NCBI RefSeq assembly: GCF_000227745.2
Contig: NC_018012.1
Coordinates: forward strand, 1,707,478-1,771,477
From: Thiocystis violascens DSM 198
GTDB lineage: Bacteria; Pseudomonadota; Gammaproteobacteria; Chromatiales; Chromatiaceae
Direction of reading: 5' to 3'
DNA length: 64,000 nucleotides
The translations under genes were made by a program, and so were the position numbers. The notes under the pieces are model-generated. The model did not search any database. It worked only from the letters and a program-made list of their open reading frames with translations, and had not been told where the DNA came from. Shown here piece by piece: positions 60,950 through 64,000 of this stretch (its first letter is position 1; every line of letters starts with the position of its first letter).

Positions 60950-62366
60950 GGGCCTTTTCCTGTTCCTGAAAACCTGCGCGAAGTTGCGCATTAATGTTTG
61001 TCGGTGATTCGCTCTCCGTTGATAGCGCCGCTTCCGGCGAGCAACTGGAGTCCGGGTTGAGCAGTCCCAACCGAAGGCGCTCGGTCCGAGCCAGCAAGAT
61101 GGACTTGACCGTTCGATACGGGGTCCAGCGATCGATCTCGGAATCGAGAAGTCTTGCCAACACGTTGCGCGCGGCGTTCTCGTCCGCCTGTAACACCACC
61201 CCGTCGTGACAGTGAAACGTATCCCCTTGACGCTTGCCGAGCAGGCAACCGTTGCGGGAATCCATTTGTGAGGTGTAGGCAGGATTGACGAGCACGAGCG
61301 TCGAACCTCGACGCTGAGAAACGGTGTCCAGCGCCTCGGCGATCACGCCCTTGGTCCAGGCGGCGAGGCGGCGGTTGGTGTCTTTGGCGAAGCGCCGACC
61401 GTTCATGGGCACGGTCAGGTCTTCGGCAGCGATGGTGGCGGCCTTGTCGATGACGGCATGGGTCGCTTGGTAGACGACATCGCGGAAGCGCGACTTGGTT
61501 TTGCAGGCGCGGCGGTCGAGCTTTTGGCGGCCTAAATTGAACTGGCGAATGCGTTCGCGCTTGCGCGGGTTACGGGTGCGCTCGGCAAGGGCGCGGAGCT
61601 TGGATCGGCGCTGATACTTAGCCTTGAGCCGGTCGGATTCATCGCGCAGGAATGGCCCGAGTTCGGGGCCGTGATGCGCGCCGTCGGAGTCGACGAAAAC
61701 CTCAGTGAAGCCTTTATCGACGCCTAGGGTCGCGTTGCCGCAGGGCTTGCCGGGAGCGGCGTCGATGGTGTAATGCACCTCGACCCGTTCGTCGCGCGGG
61801 ATTATTAGGCGCAGGGTGCCGGTCGGGGCCACCGTGGTGTCGAGCGGGATGGCGATCCGCTGACCTTTATCCAGGCCGGGGATCTTGATCCAGACGCGCC
61901 CACCGAGCGTGAAGCTGGTGTAGCTGTCCGCGCGCACGACGATCTGATGGTGGGTGCGGTTGTGCCCGCGCCGCCGGTGTTGGCGCATGACCCGTGCAAG
62001 ATAGGGATCGCTCGGCCAGGCGTTGCGCTTGAGCGCCGTGAACAGGCGCTGGCGCTCGGCGACATTGTCGGTTCGTCGCCAAATCGCCCGCCGGGCCTTG
62101 ACCTTGGCGGCCTCCAGGTGGGCGGCGATGTCGCCCTTGGCATCGCGCAGGGTCTCTTTCCAGGCGTTGGCCAAGACCGGGAAGGCGCGGCCTTCGGCCA
62201 GCCAGGCGTCGCGGATCTGGCGGTCGCTCAGTGCAACACCACGCACCGAGCCATACCGCTGCCAGACCTCGGAACGCACCGCGCCCAAGCGCCGCGCCTG
62301 CTCCGCGAGGGCGCGGTATTTGCCTGGATTCAGGCGGCGGGAATGGGCGATGCGGGTGATTTTCAT
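60879..62366 (-). CDS. TnpB-family RNA-guided nuclease, zinc-finger-degenerate variant
   Basis: The 495-codon frame has an N-terminal wedge/REC-like region, then a RuvC-like nuclease with Asp in TLGVDKGFTEV (near 215), Glu in IAAEDLTVPM (near 312) and Asp in LQADENAARN (near 399). The usual Cys4 zinc finger is replaced by YTSQMDSRNGCLLGKRQGD and FHCHDG, leaving only two Cys. The true element end is probably near 60990, so the last about 35 codons may be readthrough into the hemerythrin gene. No TnpA is present, so it depends on another transposase or is domesticated. A guide RNA would be expected at the 3' end. Confidence 0.85.
   Translation of the reverse strand: MKITRIAHSRRLNPGKYRALAEQARRLGAVRSEVWQRYGSVRGVALSDRQIRDAWLAEGRAFPVLANAWKETLRDAKGDIAAHLEAAKVKARRAIWRRTDNVAERQRLFTALKRNAWPSDPYLARVMRQHRRRGHNRTHHQIVVRADSYTSFTLGGRVWIKIPGLDKGQRIAIPLDTTVAPTGTLRLIIPRDERVEVHYTIDAAPGKPCGNATLGVDKGFTEVFVDSDGAHHGPELGPFLRDESDRLKAKYQRRSKLRALAERTRNPRKRERIRQFNLGRQKLDRRACKTKSRFRDVVYQATHAVIDKAATIAAEDLTVPMNGRRFAKDTNRRLAAWTKGVIAEALDTVSQRRGSTLVLVNPAYTSQMDSRNGCLLGKRQGDTFHCHDGVVLQADENAARNVLARLLDSEIDRWTPYRTVKSILLARTERLRLGLLNPDSSCSPEAALSTESESPTNINAQLRAGFQEQEKAHACVDATTHARPRPAEKTARSFR
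60975..60990. other. Hairpin at the presumed right end of the TnpB element
   Basis: TGCGC and GCGCA flank a short loop (GAAGTT), just upstream of the hemerythrin start. IS200/IS605-type ends are subterminal hairpins, and guide RNAs of TnpB overlap this end. The exact boundary is uncertain. Confidence 0.4.
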
Positions 62367-62490
62367 GGGTCGGTCTTAGTTTCTGGCGCGGTCGTGATTG
62401 CGCGAAACGATCAGTTTTGTTTCGGTCTGGACAGGTAATTAGAAAAAGTTCGATCCTCCGAAGGGCAAGTGCCAATAATTGGATATGCCA
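62367..62490. other. Gap between tnpB and the channel gene (presumed element left end)
   Basis: This 124-bp gap should contain the left end of the TnpB element and its target-adjacent motif. GCGCGGTCGTGATTGCGCG near 62385-62404 is a candidate hairpin. No gene is seen. Confidence 0.4.
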
Positions 62491-64000
62491 TCATCGCGAC
62501 CGTTTCCAAGCGGCGATCCAGCGCCAGACACCCCCTTCCCGCTGGCTCTGGCCGGTGGCAACGTAACGCAGCGCATGGATGTTCCGCAACAGCCAGTCCA
62601 TGCGCCAACGCGCCTCCTCGCGACCGCAGAAGAGCAGTCGATCACCCTCTCCCAGCCGTTCCTCCGGCCCCGGCAGCAGGATAAACTCCTCGTTGCGGAC
62701 CAGCAGCAGGGGCAGCGCCGGTAGTCGGTTCGCGCGCTCGCGGGGGTCGCGCAGCAGGGTTTCCAGGGTGACGCTCAAGCCGCGATCCTCGGCCTCGCAG
62801 AGTGCCGGCGTCTGTTTCGCGTCGATGCCGAATTCCCAGACATAAGGCATTCGCTCATCGACCAGCGCAACGATTCGGCTCACCAGCTCGCAGGCCCAAG
62901 TCTCCTCCTGAAACCGCGCCAGGTTGGAGAAATCCGCCAGCAGCGGATTGACCAGTCGGACCCGGATCCGGTTCGCGATGATGGCGCTGGGGTGCATGAT
63001 CGCATGCGCGCCCACCCGATCGAACAATTCCTGATTATCCAGATGATTTTCGCGGGCGATCACGAAGAGGTCGGGTTTCAGGGTCAGGGCGGTCATGACG
63101 ATGGAGAGATTGTCGGCGTCGTGGTCGGTCCCGGCCACCAGCCCCACCGCCCGCCCGATGTCCGCCTGTTCCAGGGTCACCGCCTCGGTGCCGCGTCCAT
63201 GAACGACGCCCTCCGCCGGGATGCCGGTCTTGTGCGGCGCGGCCTCGATGACCGTGATCGTCAGCCCCTGCTCCTTGAGATACTTGTACATGGCCTTGCC
63301 GAAACGGCCGTATCCGCAGATGATCCAATGCCCCTGGGCCGGTGGATAAAAGGGCTCGGTCAGCGCCTCGTCCCCGGCCCCGGACAGCCAGTTGAAGAGG
63401 AGCGTCAGGCAGGGCGCCTGGATGGCCACGGCAATGTAAAGCGCGAAGATGTCGAAGGGGTCATAGATGTGATCGGTACCGAAGGAGGCCATGTTGGCCT
63501 CGATCTCGTGCGAATCGGCGCGACAGATGACCTTCACCTTGGGCCGCAGCAGTTTCGCCGCGATGGCGATCTTGAGATTCGCCTCGTTGACATTGGTGAG
63601 CGCCACCACGCCCTGACACATCGGGTGCTTCAGCCCAGCGGCCTCCAGCGTGCTCGGACTGCGCGCGTCCGCGCACAGCGCGGGCACGTATTCGCGATGA
63701 TTGTCGAGCTGGAGCAGGTTGATCCGGTCGGGATCGATGTCGACGACCACCGCATGACGATGTCGGTCGGTGAAGGCGCGCACCAGCGCGCCGCCGGTCT
63801 GGCCATAGCCGCAGACCAGGTAAAAGGGGGCGTGCATGCGCCGCACGCGATTGCGAAAGCGCCGTTCCAGGATTGCGCGCTGAAAGGCGTTGTCCTGCAA
63901 CAGCGCGATCAGCTTGCCGATGGCGTAGATCCAGACCGCGACGGTGGAAAACACCGAGAGCGAGACCCACAGACGCTGGGCGTCGGTGAAGGCATTCGGC
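62491..64000 (-). CDS. TrkA-N (RCK) potassium channel protein, start outside window
   Basis: The frame is open through the window edge, so the N-terminus is missing. The visible 503 residues hold the end of a membrane region (LWVSLSVFSTVAVWIYAIGKLI) and two Rossmann-type RCK domains with NAD-binding glycine motifs: FYLVCGYGQTGGALVRAF and HWIICGYGRFGKAMYKYL. A TrkA-C-like C-terminus follows (LPLLLVRNEEFILLPGPEERLGEGDRLLFCG). The domain order, pore then two RCKs, is that of BK-like bacterial potassium channels. Substrate is inferred. Confidence 0.85.
   Translation of the reverse strand, partial: PNAFTDAQRLWVSLSVFSTVAVWIYAIGKLIALLQDNAFQRAILERRFRNRVRRMHAPFYLVCGYGQTGGALVRAFTDRHRHAVVVDIDPDRINLLQLDNHREYVPALCADARSPSTLEAAGLKHPMCQGVVALTNVNEANLKIAIAAKLLRPKVKVICRADSHEIEANMASFGTDHIYDPFDIFALYIAVAIQAPCLTLLFNWLSGAGDEALTEPFYPPAQGHWIICGYGRFGKAMYKYLKEQGLTITVIEAAPHKTGIPAEGVVHGRGTEAVTLEQADIGRAVGLVAGTDHDADNLSIVMTALTLKPDLFVIARENHLDNQELFDRVGAHAIMHPSAIIANRIRVRLVNPLLADFSNLARFQEETWACELVSRIVALVDERMPYVWEFGIDAKQTPALCEAEDRGLSVTLETLLRDPRERANRLPALPLLLVRNEEFILLPGPEERLGEGDRLLFCGREEARWRMDWLLRNIHALRYVATGQSQREGGVWRWIAAWKRSR

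Overview
The window looks like a chromosomal segment of a GC-rich, autotrophic gammaproteobacterium, most plausibly a purple sulfur bacterium (Chromatiaceae-like). It carries a form I RuBisCO operon with CbbR, CbbQ and CbbO, plus dxs, glcD (glycolate salvage), ruvB, hemH and a TrkA-type channel. The taxonomy is inferred from gene content and protein resemblance, not from a search.

Layout. 0-13.8 kb is core chromosome: tRNA-Val, gloB and dxs, cbbR diverging from cbbL-cbbS-cbbQ, a Fic gene lodged backwards between cbbQ and cbbO, cbbO, ruvB, glcD and tRNA-Thr(TGT). 13.8-24.95 kb is an intact-looking integrative element in the 3' end of tRNA-Thr. It has a 50-bp duplicated attachment site, a P4-type tyrosine integrase, an AlpA-like regulator, a primase/helicase and a chain of overlapping small genes. 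Two of its genes contain dense arrays of short DNA motifs inside coding sequence: a 30-bp-phased palindrome array at 15.0-15.5 kb and a GTTGCAG cluster at 17.27-17.68 kb. 25.1-41.7 kb is a piece of an integrative conjugative element with TraG/TraH/TraF-like transfer genes and two wall hydrolases. It also holds a phytochelatin-synthase-like protein, a decayed two-component locus, a nuclease-like gene, a DUF4160/DUF2442 pair and an AAA+ ATPase.

41.7-49.9 kb is a nested transposon graveyard. A Tn3-family transposase relic is broken by an IS3-family remnant and by an IS5-type IS; its divergent resolvase is intact. A second identical IS5 copy cuts the end of a secreted DUF3604 gene. That gene originally overlapped a parvulin-like isomerase gene, itself overlapped by a HupE/UreJ-family gene. 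52-58.1 kb holds a very large exonuclease-RecQ-UvrD helicase gene broken by a 61-bp insertion. 58.6-59.3 kb is a relic related to the tRNA-Thr element. 59.3-64 kb returns to chromosome (hemH, a hemerythrin-like gene, a TrkA-N channel running off the edge) with a TnpB element inserted.

How it works together. CbbR probably controls RuBisCO, and CbbQ/CbbO remodel the inhibited enzyme. GlcD handles glycolate made by oxygenation. The two coding-embedded motif arrays in the integrative element are the best candidates for undescribed biology. No rRNA genes or CRISPR arrays were seen.
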